Source of the DNA: Monosporascus cannonballus
Lineage: Eukaryota; Ascomycota; Sordariomycetes; Xylariales
Direction: 5' to 3'
Assembly: GCA_004154925.1 (NCBI GenBank)
Contig: QJNS01000054.1
Span: 186,001 to 250,000, forward strand
DNA length: 64,000 nucleotides
The first letter of the stretch is position 1, and each line of letters begins with the position of its first letter. The notes under the pieces were generated by a model. It was not told the origin of the DNA. It was given only the letters and a program-made list of their open reading frames with translations, and made no database searches. Below, in pieces: positions 14,128-26,876 of this stretch. Made by a program: the position numbers and the translations under genes.

Positions 14128-14277
14128 AATTTTAAAAATGGGTAATAAAATTTCGGACCAAAAAATAGCCAGAATAAATACCAAAATAAAAACAATTTAC
14201 CCTCGAGGAATAACCTTAAAAACGGATAATAAAATTCCTAACCAAAAAACAGCCGGAACCGGTACCAGAATAATTTG
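14128..14277. repeat. Two-copy tandem repeat, 83-bp period
   Basis: A ~65-bp segment (GGTAATAAAATTTC at 14141) is repeated 83 bp later (GGATAATAAAATTCC at 14223) with several C/T and G/A differences. Just to the left are two copies of the shorter string CGAAAAATAACTTA (around 14083-14116). It overlaps the minus-strand open frame 13950-14195, so it may be a repeat inside an old protein. Confidence 0.5.
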
Positions 14278-17099
14278 CGATAAGGCGAAACCGATAACGT
14301 AATTCCGATTAGGGTATTTTCGTATTAATTAAGTAATATTTAATTATTTTAACATATAAAATATTCCTTACGGAAAATGCATATTATACGTAATTAATTT
14401 CAAATACCAAATATATGCTATAAGGCTATATTAATATAACGGAAAATTAAAAGAAAATAAATATTTTACGTTTTAATATTAATACGAATATATATTAATT
14501 AAGAAAATCTTACGATTATTAAAGATTTATAAATTTGGTAATATTACGAAAAACTTATATTACGAATAAAAATTTTTAATACGGAAAAATACGGTATTTA
14601 TATAAATATTAAATATTAATAATATAACTTAAAATATTTATTGTAATAATAATTGGCAAAACAAGATTTGCGTTATGGCAAATTATATTAATTTTATAAG
14701 TTATTAAATTATTAAGTTAATTACGAATTTTCGATTAATTACGGTTTTCGCAATTTAATGAAAAGGTTATATAAATTAAATATTATATAAACGATATAAA
14801 AAAAGTTTATAACTTTATAAACCGGGTTATCTAGCTAAAAAATATATATTATATAGTTATTTTATAAATATTATAATTTACGAAATTATATAGGTAATAA
14901 ATATGCAAATTACATATAAAAACGCGGAAAAAAATATTTATACGTAATCCTTAAATATTCGGGATTATTATATAATCTAAATAAAGTTTTTTAAAAGGAT
15001 TTGAATATAAATATTACGTTTAAAATAAATAAAATTTTGGGACACGAAAACGTAAAAAGAATTATTAATATATATATTATAATAACGCGCGAAAAAAAAA
15101 GCGGGGGAAAAATCTTAAAAAGTATTTAAAAACGTTAATTAGTAAATTAGTTATAAACAGGGTATACGGATTAATTCGAAATTATAAATTATATTTAATT
15201 ATCAGTAATAAGATATTTTTATACGATTTTACGAAAAATAAAACGTTCGAACGAAATATAATTTATTAAGATTATATAAATTATAAATTTAATTATTTAT
15301 ATTAATTTCGTTAATAAATATACCGCGTACCGTATTATAAAATATTATTTTTCTAATTACGGTTTTATTATTAAAAACGAATAAATTACGTTAATATAAC
15401 GATTAAATAATTACGGTAATATATAAAATAATCCTAAAATTAATTAATTAAGATTACGGAAATAATAAAGTTATATTAATATTAAAATTATAATATAAAT
15501 ATTATATTAATTGTAGGAAAATATAAAATAACAAAAAAATAAAAAACTATATTAACGGTTTACTTTCGTCCGACAAAATCTTATTTTATTTATCCGATTA
15601 CGATAATAATAATAATAATAAATTACCTTAATTATAATTATTAATTAAGTTATTAATAATTTGTACCATAAAATTATAATTTTTTTCCGTATATAGGATA
15701 TTACGGTCGTTGGGAACCAAATTATCCTTAATAAATTCGATATTAAAAATATTTCGGATAATTACGTTAAAATTATTTATAAATTGATTTTCGTTTTTTA
15801 TTATATTTAATTAATTAAATTTATTTACGTCGTTAATAATAAATATGGTATTATTAAAATCGATAAACTTAATTTTAATAATTTTACGGCCCGCGGCCCA
15901 AATATTTTCGGAATTTTAACCGTCCTTTTAAATCCGAAACGGATATTTTTTAATAAACCAGAAATTCCGAAACAAGAAATAAGCGCGTTCGAAAATTTCG
16001 TTACGAAAATCCCAAATACTATAACGCTGATTTCGCGAAAAAATATAACGGGTATAAAATTTGCGTTATAAGGATATACGGTATTTAATTAAAAATAAAT
16101 CTCGGAAAAAAATAATATTAACGTTATATATATTATTTTTCGACTGGCGGAGTTCGCCAGCAAACCATAAATTATAATATTCGCTTTTTCGATTAAATAT
16201 TTTCCATATGTTTTCCTTAAATTTTATCGGAATTAAATTTGATATTAAAATCGAATTAATAAATACTTAATTTAATATTATAAAACGTAATATTTAATCG
16301 AAATAAAATATTTATTTGCCTTAATTAAATTAACCGGCTTTATAAAAAAATAATAATATCGGTATTAATTACTTAATATACTTAATGTCGTTATATCGTA
16401 TAATATGCAAAAAGTATAAATAAATTTAGGCTTTTTAAAAGAAATAATAATAATTTCGAAATTTTTTATTAATAAAAATAATATCAATTAACGGTTAATT
16501 ATTATTTTTAATAAAGTTAAAAAAGTTATTATTTTATAAAATATCGGCCGTATTAAAAGTATTTTCGGTTTTGCAATTATCCGATAAAAAAGCCTTATTT
16601 AACATATATTAATTAAGATTATATCGCTTAAAAATAATATAAATAAATTATATTTTTAAGTTAAAAAACTAAAATACCTACGATTTATTCGTTAAATTAT
16701 TTATGTTATTAAGTAACGTATTATTAATAAATAATAATAAAAGATTTTCGTCGGAAAAATCCTTATTTATTAAGGCATTTTAATTAGGATTTTGCGATAT
16801 TTCACTTATTTATCCGGCGCGACCAAAATATTTAAAAATTACCTTATACGCAATAAATATAAATTCGGCGACGGTTAACCGAAAATATATATATTTTATA
16901 AATTCGATAAATTCGGTTTTCGAAAAAAAATTTTCGATTAAGATATTCCGGAAAACTTTATATACGTTAAATACTTTTGTTATAAATGGTTCGTATTAAG
17001 TACATAATTTCTTCAAAAATAACGCAAATATACGAACATTATACATATAAAAAATAAAGGTTTCGGAAAAATGGAATTTCGACTATTTTAAATATAATT

Positions 17100-17560
17100 A
17101 TATTATTTTATTTAAAAATTAATAATTCGTTTTTAAAATTATTTATATTTTATGCGTTTCGGTTATATTATCGAGCTAATAAATATGCATAAATATAAGT
17201 AAAAAATTTATTTATATATGGAATAAAATAAGAACAACAAGAAATTACCTTTTTTTATCGTATAAATCGGTTATTTCGGCTTAATTGGCCTATATTTTCC
17301 GAATATAACCAATTATCTTTTAATTTCCATAAATAAGATAAAAATATTTCGAAAACTAATAGGATTATATTTTTTTTAAATTTATATATTTTTTGGAAAA
17401 GTTTTCGATAAACGTTATAAGTACCGTCGATAATGCTTTTATTTTTGTTAATTATATTTAACGAAATCGAACGGCGTTTATTATACGGAATACGTTTGAA
17501 TTTGGGAAAACCGGGACATTTTTATTTATTACGTTTATAAAACGTATTTATAAAAATAAA
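17100..17560 (-). pseudogene. Stop-poor minus-strand relic, family not identified
   Basis: On the minus strand this stretch can be read for about 150 codons with few stops, mostly of the TAG/TAA kind expected from mutated Gln or Trp codons. It contains the segment SIIDGTYNVYRKLFQ. The general look resembles the uncharacterised fungal repeat-associated proteins of the DUF6589 type, but I could not match a diagnostic motif, so this is a guess only. Confidence 0.2.
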
Positions 17561-18904
17561 TAATAAAATACAAATAATATTAATTATAAATTAATTAAAA
17601 ATATTAAGCGGTACCAGATATTATTATAACGTTTTATAAAATCATTTTATTTTGTAATATTAATTAAGCCTAAATATAAATTATTTTGATTTCGTTTTAG
17701 CGATACGGTTATAATAACGGATAAAAATAGTAATAATATTTTGCATAACGGTACTATATCGAAACGTTATATTACGAACATAATTTTAAATATTAAAATT
17801 ATTATATTAAAATACAATATTGTTTTAATATACTTAATTATAAAACGCAATTTATTTTAATCAAAATTATATAATTATAATAGAATTAATATAATTAATT
17901 TAACTTTTTTTATTAACCGAAATACATTTTTATTTAACGTATAATAATTTTCGCAAATACTTAACCTTTTTAATATATTAATATTATTTTGTAATAAATT
18001 CGAAAGTAATAAAAACCTGCTTAATAAATAAGGCAAATAATTGCCGTTAATTTTGGAAATTATTTTAACGATAATAATTAAAATTATAAAAGAAATATGT
18101 AAAAATATCCGGATCGTTATTATTACGAAACCGTTTCGTTTTTCGTTTCGTATTATACGATTATTACTTTTTCTTAAGATATATAATTACTTAATTTAAA
18201 AATTTAAATTAATTAAGGGCAAGCATTTTTTACACAATGTTAATTTTCGTCCAAAATAATATAAATTATTTTAATTTCGAAACATATTTCTTTTAATAGA
18301 TAACGGAATCTAGGCCTTTTTGCGAAAATTATAAGCTTTGCGTATAATGTATCATAATATTTACATATAACGGGATCTTAATTAACCGAAATAAAAAATT
18401 CTTATTAATTTTTATATATTAATAATTTTTTACGTATTCCTTTTTTTTTAAAATGTTAATTAATCGATTAATTCGAATAGTCGAACTAATAATTCGGCCT
18501 AAATCGTCGTAAAGAACTTAATTATAAATAAATTTTTCAAACATTATCTTAATTTCTTTATATTAATGCCAAAAATTTAAGGTATACGTACGTATATTTT
18601 ATTTTAAAGGTATAACGCGGTAAAACTAGAAAAATTTGAATTTATCGTATTTTGAAAAAAAGAATAATAACGTAATAGGTTCGGGATGTAATTATTATAT
18701 GCGTTAAGGTTTAAAAATGGCAAATAAGTTCTAATCATAACCAAAATAATATTAATAATAAGCCATAACAGAAATAACGGTATATATATATATATATTTA
18801 TAAAAAAACGTTTTATGATTAAATTATTACGGATTTTCGTTTTTTTAAAAAAAAACAAATATACCAAACGAAACCGTTTTTACGCAATTACAACTTAGGT
18901 TTTG

Positions 18905-19000
18905 CTGGCTCGTTACGGGGATTTGGGATTTGATTGGTTAATATTTAGCATTATGGAGCGGTACTTGAGTAACTTTGAAGAAATTGGGAAAACGAGCCAG
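18905..19000. repeat. 96-bp GC-rich unit with perfect 10-bp terminal inverted repeats
   Basis: CTGGCTCGTT at 18905-18914 is exactly inverted at 18991-19000. The interior is non-coding and not mutated like the AT-rich block it borders. Only one copy is seen here, so calling it a transposon is uncertain. It lies 40 bp from the GGACCCC repeat and may be part of the same composite insertion. Confidence 0.4.
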
Positions 19001-19039
19001 GGAGGCCTGAGCTAGCTGAGGTAAGCTTTATCGCGATTA

Positions 19040-19132
19040 GGACCCCATTTTGGAGGTTGTGGCTGCGCTTGCGGCGTAGCAGCCGTAACCACAGCTATAG
19101 CTTTTGATTAACAGGGTATCTGTTAGGGGTCC
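19040..19132 (+). repeat. GGACCCC-ended short repeat, copy 2
   Basis: The 93-bp copy matches the unit at 765-856 over its whole length with scattered C/T differences and the same hairpin. Similarity goes on about 30 bp past the GGGGTCC end (CGTATCAACTAAACCTCTTTAA compared with the sequence at 857-888), so the mobile unit may be longer than the inverted ends suggest. Confidence 0.6.
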
Positions 19133-19456
19133 GACGTATCAACTAAACCTCTTTAAAAATTTGTTTACAAAAATGACGAAATTTTCGAAATAGAGCTTAA
19201 TAACAAATAATACTTTTTTGGATTTAAAAATTATATAAACTTTTAAAATTATAAATTTAAAAGTTTTAAAAGAAAAGTAAATAAGTTTATACTAAGTTTT
19301 TTAATTATATGAAATTAATACAGATTTAAAATCTTTATTACCTTATATAAATTTAAATTTAATTAAAATGGAATTAATATTATAAAAAAATAAAATAATT
19401 GAAATATTTCGTTTTATAAATATTATAATTTCTTTTTGATTTATTACGGAGCTATA
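19133..19456. other. AT-rich spacer, nothing identified
   Basis: About 320 bp without coding frame. The right part may contain a poorly conserved piece of the B half of the tandem repeat that follows. Confidence 0.45.
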
Positions 19457-19930
19457 TAAAACGGCTAAAAGTTTAACCAATTATTAAATCTAAGTGGTAT
19501 AGGTTTATGTTAATACAAATGCTATAGGAATGTAAGTAATAAAATAATTTAATTATGTTTCATAATATTAAAATTATTTAGGCAATGAATTTTTATTATA
19601 AGCTAATATTATTTAAATAATAAATTTAAGAAGCGTATATTTTGCGTAAAACAATTAAAATTGTATTAAATTTTGAAATTATAATAGATTTAACGTTTTT
19701 GAAAGTAATAAATTTTATAAAAATTTATTTAGATTTTAATATTAAAAGAGATCCAAATTACGGAGTCTATTTATATAGCTTCGATTTTTCTTTATAGCCG
19801 GCTTTAATTGGAGTTGTAATACGATTTTTCTTTTGTTAAAGTGTTTAGATTTGAAACCTTGTTTTATATAAGTTTTAATTTTATTATAGTAGGTCGTATC
19901 GCTAATCGTGAGCTTTATAATTCTCTTTAT
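19457..19930 (+). repeat. Tandem repeat half A, copy 1
   Basis: This ~474-bp segment, starting AAAACGGCTAAAAG, matches 28931-29410 in direct orientation along its full length, with differences mostly C/T and G/A. The two copies are separated by the pogo element plus half B1. Together they show an ~820-bp tandem duplication (A1-B1-A2-B2) into whose first copy the pogo element jumped. No coding frame is evident. Confidence 0.75.
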
Positions 19931-19937
19931 TAAAAAG

Positions 19938-19983
19938 CCTAACCTCGGACCCCATCTAATGAATTACCCTAGCAATAAATAAG
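19938..19983 (+). repeat. Pogo element left terminal inverted repeat
   Basis: The left end matches the complement of 28542-28587. It is GC-balanced and barely mutated although most of the interior is. Confidence 0.88.
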
Positions 19984-19997
19984 ACTTTTCTCCACAA

Positions 19998-20421
19998 TGT
20001 CATGGCCCAACGCGCCACGGTCTCCAGAAACGGTCTAACATAACCCAACCATAAGTGCGTGGTGGGGCAGGTCACGTGATGGATCACCAACTTACTGGTG
20101 GTGAGCCAGTGAGCCGGATCACCAACTTACTGGTGGTAAGCCAGTAAGCCGGATTACCAACTTACTCATAGTAAGCCAATGAGCCGGATCACCAATTTAT
20201 TAGTGGTAATCCAGCAAGCAGAAGAAAAATATATACGTTTATTATTTCCATAATTTAAATAATACCAGTTTGCAATAATAATTCGTTACTTAAGGTACCT
20301 TTGATATTGCAAAACGTAATACGATTATTAAATTTATTATTTAAACTTTTACGATATTCCTATTAATATAAATTCGTATAACTAAAATTTAATAATTAAT
20401 TAAACGTTTGTATTCGTTATA
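19998..20421 (+). repeat. Gypsy-2 5' LTR with four 35-bp tandem repeats
   Basis: The LTR begins TGTCATGG. Between 20081 and 20219 it has four head-to-tail units of 35 bp (GGATCACCAACTTACTGGTG...), each containing the near-palindrome CTTACTGGTGGTAAG. Such U3 repeats are commonly protein-binding sites of LTR promoters; that role is inferred. The outer half is well preserved, the inner half heavily AT-converted. Confidence 0.9.
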
Positions 20422-22400
20422 TATTATAAATTTCTTTTAGTAATATTATTAAATTATAAGCAATACTTAATATTATTAAAATGTTAATTAACGTTTAAAA
20501 AACCTTTATTTAATAGTTTTAAGTTCGAATTCGGGAATTGGAAAAAAGAAATCCGATAAATTAGGGCTATATTATTTGCCCAAGTTTTTTTTCGCCTATA
20601 TAAAGCCTAAAAAGCCGGAGTTTTACGATAAAAAAAATAACCTTTAGAATTTTTTTAAATTTAAGTACAAATTTACTTTCGTTTTTTAAACCTTAGCGAT
20701 TTGGCGGATAAGGCTTTAACAATAAGAATATATTTAACGGAAAATATAGTTAATTAATTTAAACTTATTATGAAAAGTTTCCTGGAAATAAAAAAATTAA
20801 ATAAAAAATCTTTTATTAATAAGATTTTTTTACTTTATATTAATTTCGAAATAAAATGCGCGATAATTTTGGCAATCCGGGTAAAAAAGATTTATGACCT
20901 AATAACTTTTATAATTCCGATAAAAAGGATTTGGGTTTAAATACGCCGTAACCTTTAAAAGCTTTACGGTTAAGGCCGGATAAGAAGATAATAAGGCCGA
21001 TGTTTTTATTAATATATTTTATAAAAAGTTAACGGATAATATAAAAAACGAAATTATTTGGATTAAATAATTACTTACCCTAAATCGGTATATTATAAAA
21101 ATAATTAAAATTAGTAATTAACAGTTTAAAAAATAACAGAAAAAAAAGGAATAATATGTTTTACAATTAAGGAATAATAAGTTTAATTAAGGGAAAAAAC
21201 GAAACGCGCCCTTTATTTTTTACGAAATAGTATTAAAACTTATAAAATTTAACGTTACTTATAAATAAAATTAAAACCAGATTAAATATATTAATTATAG
21301 CAAAATAGGATATAAAATTTATAAATATAAAAAACTTAAAAAACTACGATAAGATAATTAAATATTTATACCGGAAAAACAATTTAAAAATAATTAAGAA
21401 AACAATAATAAAGTTATTAACATAATCCAAGCCAAATACGTATTAGGCCTATGGCAAAAGACCTAATAAAAACTCTTATAATAAGGAATTCGACGAAAAA
21501 TATAAAAAACCAGAAAGCTAACTTAATAAATGTTGCGAACATAGCAAAAAGTATTATAAAAATAATTATGCGAATATCAGAATTAAATAAAAACTTTTAT
21601 TCCGGAACCCTGAATTAATACAGTAAAATATATATTATATATTGTCGACGACAAGAATATCCCGATTATAAGAAATAAAAATAATATATTTACGTACGAA
21701 TTACCCGTATATATTACGAAGGATTTGATTTTCTAAATCATATCGGAAATAATAAGGACGATAAATAATAGTATTAATATTTTCGAACTATAACTTTAGA
21801 AAATATTTAATAATTATCCGAAGCAAAAAGCTAGCCCGAAAAAAAGTAATACCTGTAAAAAAAACTTTATTATTATTATAAATAATATAATTACTAAACG
21901 GAAAAAGATTTAATTTAGCGTATAATAAAATATATTACCACAACGTTATTATAAATTTTTATTTTCAATTAATATTTATTACTGATTTCGAAAAAAAGAA
22001 AATTATTAAAAAAATACGTCAGTTTATAGGAAATTTTTATAATAATAATTAAGATAACACATAATAAAATATAATCATAAACATAAAAAAACAATTTATT
22101 CGATAAGGAAACAAATTGAAAGGAATTTAAAAATAATTAATACGATTTGAAGGAATAGTACGCCGGTAATAACGATAAATATAACGGCTTAATACGCTAA
22201 ACGAAGAAGTATAGACCAAGTTCGATAAATTCGAATAGGAGCTAAAAAAATAAGTTATTTATAAAAAACCTGCAAAATAACGAAACCTAAAGAAATTAAA
22301 AAGAATTTCCGAAAAAGGTTTTAAACGCGACAATAAAAAATGTTAATGATTTTATTATTTTAAATATACGAATCGGAATATATTAATATACCGTAATAAT
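20422..22400 (+). pseudogene. gag: Gypsy-2 gag relic
   Basis: The region follows the 5' LTR and aligns with the gag parts of Gypsy-4 (from 56671) and Gypsy-5 (from 63094). Conserved landmarks are the block around 20570-20640 and the sequence NFGNPDKK, whose equivalent is near 20860-20890. A zinc knuckle at 21285-21329 reads KYINYSKIGYKIYKY, with all three cysteines and the histidine changed to tyrosine. Many stops are present. The border to pol cannot be set exactly; the protease should lie in roughly 22300-22900. Confidence 0.75.
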
Positions 22401-25400
22401 GGATCACAAAACTTTAAACGGGAATTGTAGTGTACCGGATATAATTAATAAGTTTAAATTATTATAAAAATATAAGTTAAAACCTTATATAATAACGAAT
22501 GCCGAAAATTAGGAATTCGTTTAGGATAACGAGAAAATTATACGCTAAATTAATTATTTCGAGATTTTTATTTAAAAATAATACTAGATAATTAATTTTA
22601 ATATCGTTTTATTCGGAAATTACGATATAATTTTAAGAATATTATAGATATATTAATACGGAATTTTAATTAATAGCAGAATTAACTAAATAAAATTCGC
22701 CTTATATTTTATTAATAAATAAAAAAATAATTAAGATCTTAATATTCGATCGATAATAGCGATAAATGCAAGCATAAGGATATAATAAACATTTTATTAC
22801 TTAAAAGGATAAAATATATATAAAAAAAACAAGTACCAGAGAAAAATACGACGTATTATTATTACTATTAGAACGAAATTAAAGTAACTAAATAACGATT
22901 TAAAAAAACAAGAACAACAGCCATAAAAATTAGAAAATCTAATTAATATGTTATTATAATACTATAAATACGAACAGCTTTTTAAGAAAGAACTCGAAAC
23001 GAAATTATCAGAATATAGCAAATAAAATCATAAAATAATTTTCAAAAAAGGATTTTCGACAAAGTTCTACCTTATTTACAACTTTAACGGAGACGAACTA
23101 CGTACTTTTAAGAAATACCTGGAAAATCGGTTATAAAAAGGATAAATTCGACCTTCGAAATTACTAGTAAAATACTTTATGTTTTTCGTGTCAAAAAAAA
23201 CGGAAAACTGCGATTTGTAATTAATTCTTAATAATTAAACAATATTACGATTAAAAATTAAATATCATTATCCCTAATTACAGAAATAAAAAACCGATTT
23301 TACGGAGCCAAATAATTCATAATATTCGATCTTAAAAATAAATATAATTTTATTAGGATTAAAAAAGGATACGAATAAAACATAATCTTGAAAACGAAAT
23401 ACGGATTATTTAAATATTTGGTTATACCAATAGGACTTACGAACGTACCAGCAACTGTTTAACGAATAGTAAATTATGTATTACGAAAATACCTTAATGT
23501 TTTCGTTATATATTATCTCGATAACATTTTTATCTTTTCGGGAACTGAAAAAATATACGTAAAATATATTTATAAAGTTTTTCAAATTTTACAGGACGTA
23601 AGGTTATTTATTAACGTAAAAAAAGTTATTTCCACAAATAAGAAATAAAATATCTAAGATATATTATTACCTTAGAATATATCAGAATAAATTCCAAAAA
23701 ACGGCTACAGTTACAAAATAACAAATACTAACGATAATTAAAAAGGTATAGATATTCCTTAAATTCGTTAACTATTACAAGAAGTTTATTCGAAACTTTA
23801 ATAAGATAATTATACCCCTAATAAACTTTACGTAAAAAGAAAAAAATTCGAATAAACGCCAAATACGAAAAAAGCATTTTAAGATATTAAGGATGCGATT
23901 ATTAATAAGCTAATATTAATTATATACGATTTAAACCGTTCCATTAAGCTAAAAACCGACATTTCGGATTACGCGTTAAACGCAATAATCGGATACCAGG
24001 ATAATTAAGACAAATTATACCTTATTACATTTTCTTCGTATAAATTAAAAAGAACCGAGTTTAATTACGGCATTTCAAATAAGGAATTTATGGCCATTAT
24101 TATGGCATTTCGAAAATTTAGGCATTTCTTAAAGGAAAACTTGCACCAGATTAAGGTTTATACGGATTATCAAAATCTTACCCGATTTACCACGATCAGG
24201 GAACTTATAGGACGATAATTAAGATATACGGAATAATTGGCGAATTTCGATTTCGTTATTATTTATAAAAAAAGCTTAGAAAATGACAGAGTAAATACCT
24301 GAAGCAGGCGGCCAAATTTCGAAAAGAAATTAATTAAAATTAATTATACCATTTTGGATACCATTACAAAAGGATATTTACGCTTACGATAAATTACGAC
24401 AATTTGGGCAATACGTTATAATATGTATTAAAAAATCTAATAATATAACGACAATTTCCCAAAAAACCAAAAAACGAATAAGATATAAGTTTTAAAAAAA
24501 TATCGGAAAGATTTAACATAAAAAATATACGAATATCAGTTATACAGATATCTAGAGATTTATAAAACTTTAAAAAAGCTTAAATATATATATTCCCTTT
24601 TAAAATAAAATTAACGGTACAAAAAATCATACGATAATACGATATTTACGTTAAAATAAAAACTTAATAATATAAACCATACGGATAATTACAACTATTA
24701 TTAATTGCAAAGCGACCATAATATTTAATTATATTTAACTTTATTATTAAATTTTTTATATTAAAAAATCCAGCTACAAAAATATATTATAATACTATTT
24801 ACGTAATCGTCGATCGATTTAGGAAATCCTTTTATTTTTTTAATATATCATAAAGATATAAATGCCAAATAAATAATATACATTTTTTAAATACGTTTTC
24901 AAGATATACGGATTACCTATAAAAATTATTTTAAATAAAAAATCAATATTTAAATTTAAATTTTAACAAAGCTTAATAACATAAATCGGCCTAAATTATA
25001 AATTATTTAACGTATTTAAATCTTAAATAAATAAATCAATAAAACGAATAAACAAATTTTAAAACCTTACTTACGATATTATATTAATTACGAACAAAAT
25101 AATTAAAGTGAAAAATTATTAATCGCATAATTAATTTATAATATTAATTATTACGAAAATATTAAAATAATGTTTGCAAACGTAAATTTTGGTTTTACGT
25201 TAAAAACTTATAAAAAGGTACGTAACGACGGTCCAGTTAATATTAAAGCAATCCTTACGTCGGAATAATTACGATAATTATATCAGAAGATAAAAATAAA
25301 ACTAGAATTTGTACGAAATTAAATAAGCAAATATTATAATTAAAAAAAATTAAAAGGATTAATTTTCGAAAAAAAGAAAATAGTATTTTTTCGCCACAAA

Positions 25401-25770
25401 AAATATTTAAATAAAAAAACTTAACAAGAATCTCGATTTCAAATATATCGGTCCATATAAAATCATTAAGAGAATCTTAGAACACAATTATTAATTAGAA
25501 TTTTTATCAAAAATTAAACTTTATTTAATTTTTTACGTTTTTTTATTTAAGTTAATAGGAAATATTATCAAAATATATACGGTACAAAATAATATAAAAA
25601 TAAAAGACGAATAAATATATAAAGTAAACAAAAAATATTTAATATACGAAAGCAAAATAAATTTACTTAATACCTGATCCAGTGGAAAAAGTATTCAGAT
25701 TTCGAAAACATTTAGGAATCCGTTAAAAACCTTATTAACGTTTAACGCTTATTAAAAAACTTTTACTAGT
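22401..25770 (+). pseudogene. pol: Gypsy-2 pol relic (RT, RNase H, integrase, chromodomain)
   Basis: The reverse transcriptase is readable around 23180-23590 with the catalytic box YYLDNIFIFS at 23511-23540, the second Asp changed to Asn. RNase H follows (TDISDYALNAI near 23955, then KEFMAIIMAFRKFRHFLKEN and a readable end to about 24300). The integrase zinc-binding and core regions lie at about 24530-25150. A chromodomain-like piece (YLIQWKKYSDFEN) is at about 25665-25710. Of the elements here this pol is among the most readable, but stop codons remove any function. Confidence 0.85.
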
Positions 25771-26377
25771 AATAACGGAACCGCCCGAAATAATAACATT
25801 TTAATCTACAAAATCCAAGGAAAAAAATTCCTAATTTATCGTATTCCAATTAATAACGTCCATTTTATCGAAGGCTGATATCTCGATTATAAACTTTAAT
25901 TTTAGTTATATAAGGTCGTTAAAATCATTTAAAGATTAAAAGATACGATTAATAAATTTCGCATCTTAAAACTAATAATATTAACGTTAATAACGTATAC
26001 GAAAAAATGCGCAAAAGTTTCGGATAAATCTTTTTCGGCCGTTAACCTTTTTTAATTTTTTTTTAAATTTCGTAATATAACGATTAATTATAAAAATAAG
26101 GATTTTTGTTTTGTTATACGAACGACCCCGACAAATACATTTTTCATAACGAAAAACCCCGTTTATTTATAGCAATTAAGCTGCCGAGCAAAATAAAAAG
26201 AATAAGATATTATGTTAAAACCTTCGAGTTTAATTAAATTAACTAAAATAAGTCGTTATTCGGATTTACGAAAACGACATTTGGATATACCGGAAAATAT
26301 ATTAAAAGAATGCAAAAAGCTTACCAAAAAAAAAAAAAGAAAATCTGGGAGGCAAAATTTATAAAAAGGGGAAATCG
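25771..26377 (+). other. Gypsy-2 3' region and polypurine tract
   Basis: About 600 bp between the chromodomain-like end and the 3' LTR. Parts look codon-like (around 25800-26040 and 26190-26340) but I recognise nothing. It ends with the purine tract before the LTR. Confidence 0.5.
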
Positions 26378-26800
26378 TGTTATGGCCTAATGCGCTACGG
26401 TTTCCAAAAACGGTTTAACATAACCCAACCATAAGTGCCTAATGGGATAAGTTACATAATGGATTATCAACTTACTGGTAGTAAGCTAGTAAGCCGGATT
26501 ATTAATTTACTGGTAATAAGCCAATAAGCCGGATCACCAATTTATTGGTAATAAGCCAATAAGCCGGATTATTAATTTGCTGGTAGTAATTTAGCAAGTA
26601 AAAGAAAGATATATACGTTTATTATTTCCATAGTTTAGATAGCACCAGCTTATAATAACAATTCGTTACCCAAGGCACCCTTGGTATTACGAGACGTAAT
26701 ACGATTACTGTATTTATTATTCAGATTCCCACGATACTCCTGCCAACATAAACCCGTACGACTAAGGTTTAATAGTTGGTTAAACCCCCTAGCCGTCACA
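26378..26800 (+). repeat. Gypsy-2 3' LTR
   Basis: The 423-bp LTR matches the 5' LTR, with its four 35-bp units at 26461-26600. Here the first half is mutated and the second half (about 26640-26800) preserved. It contains the palindrome GTATTACGAGACGTAATAC at 26684-26702 and ends GCCGTCACA. Confidence 0.92.
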
Positions 26801-26876
26801 CACAACAACTACCACCTCTTATAATAACACTCTGCGATAACTCTACAACCCTTTAGTCAATTGATTTCGGGTAAAG

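Larger units (their letters stand above)
8704..18890. other. 10-kb extremely AT-rich, CpG-retaining block without identifiable gene
   Basis: In this block most remaining cytosines are in CG or CCG; CpA is rare. That is what saturated RIP-like mutation leaves behind. Short open frames survive mainly on the minus strand (11036-11278, 13950-14195, 18604-18867, and a longer stop-poor stretch around 17100-17560), suggesting one or more very old minus-strand mobile-element genes. None shows a motif I can defend. A patch at 12147-12290 (minus) encodes a very basic peptide (TPTKGKRGKGKKAKSG). I found no convincing terminal repeats. Confidence 0.6.
19998..26800 (+). mobile_element. Gypsy-2: complete, RIP-degraded Ty3/Gypsy chromovirus
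   Basis: A 6.8-kb element with LTRs at 19998-20421 and 26378-26800, flanked by the perfect target duplication CACAA (19993-19997 and 26801-26805). The internal order is gag, zinc knuckle, RT, RNase H, integrase, chromodomain-like end. A purine tract (AAAAAGGGGAAATCG, 26363-26377) abuts the 3' LTR. It is inserted inside the pogo element and is therefore younger than it. Gypsy-4 and Gypsy-5 share its internal sequence but carry different LTR 5' halves. Confidence 0.93.

Noticed and set aside
18781..18799. (TA)n tracts here and near 38240 and 62190
   Set aside because: Short, low-complexity runs expected in DNA of this composition; not listed as separate elements.
893..18890. Possible terminal inverted repeats linking about 925 and 18885 (AAATTGTGATT and AAGTTGTAATT)
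   Set aside because: The match is about 11 bp with mismatches in AT-rich DNA; chance is the better explanation.
20081..20219. Four regularly spaced 35-bp repeats, at first sight like a CRISPR array
   Set aside because: The units are head to tail with no spacers, lie inside a retrotransposon LTR and recur in the partner LTR; the genome is eukaryotic.
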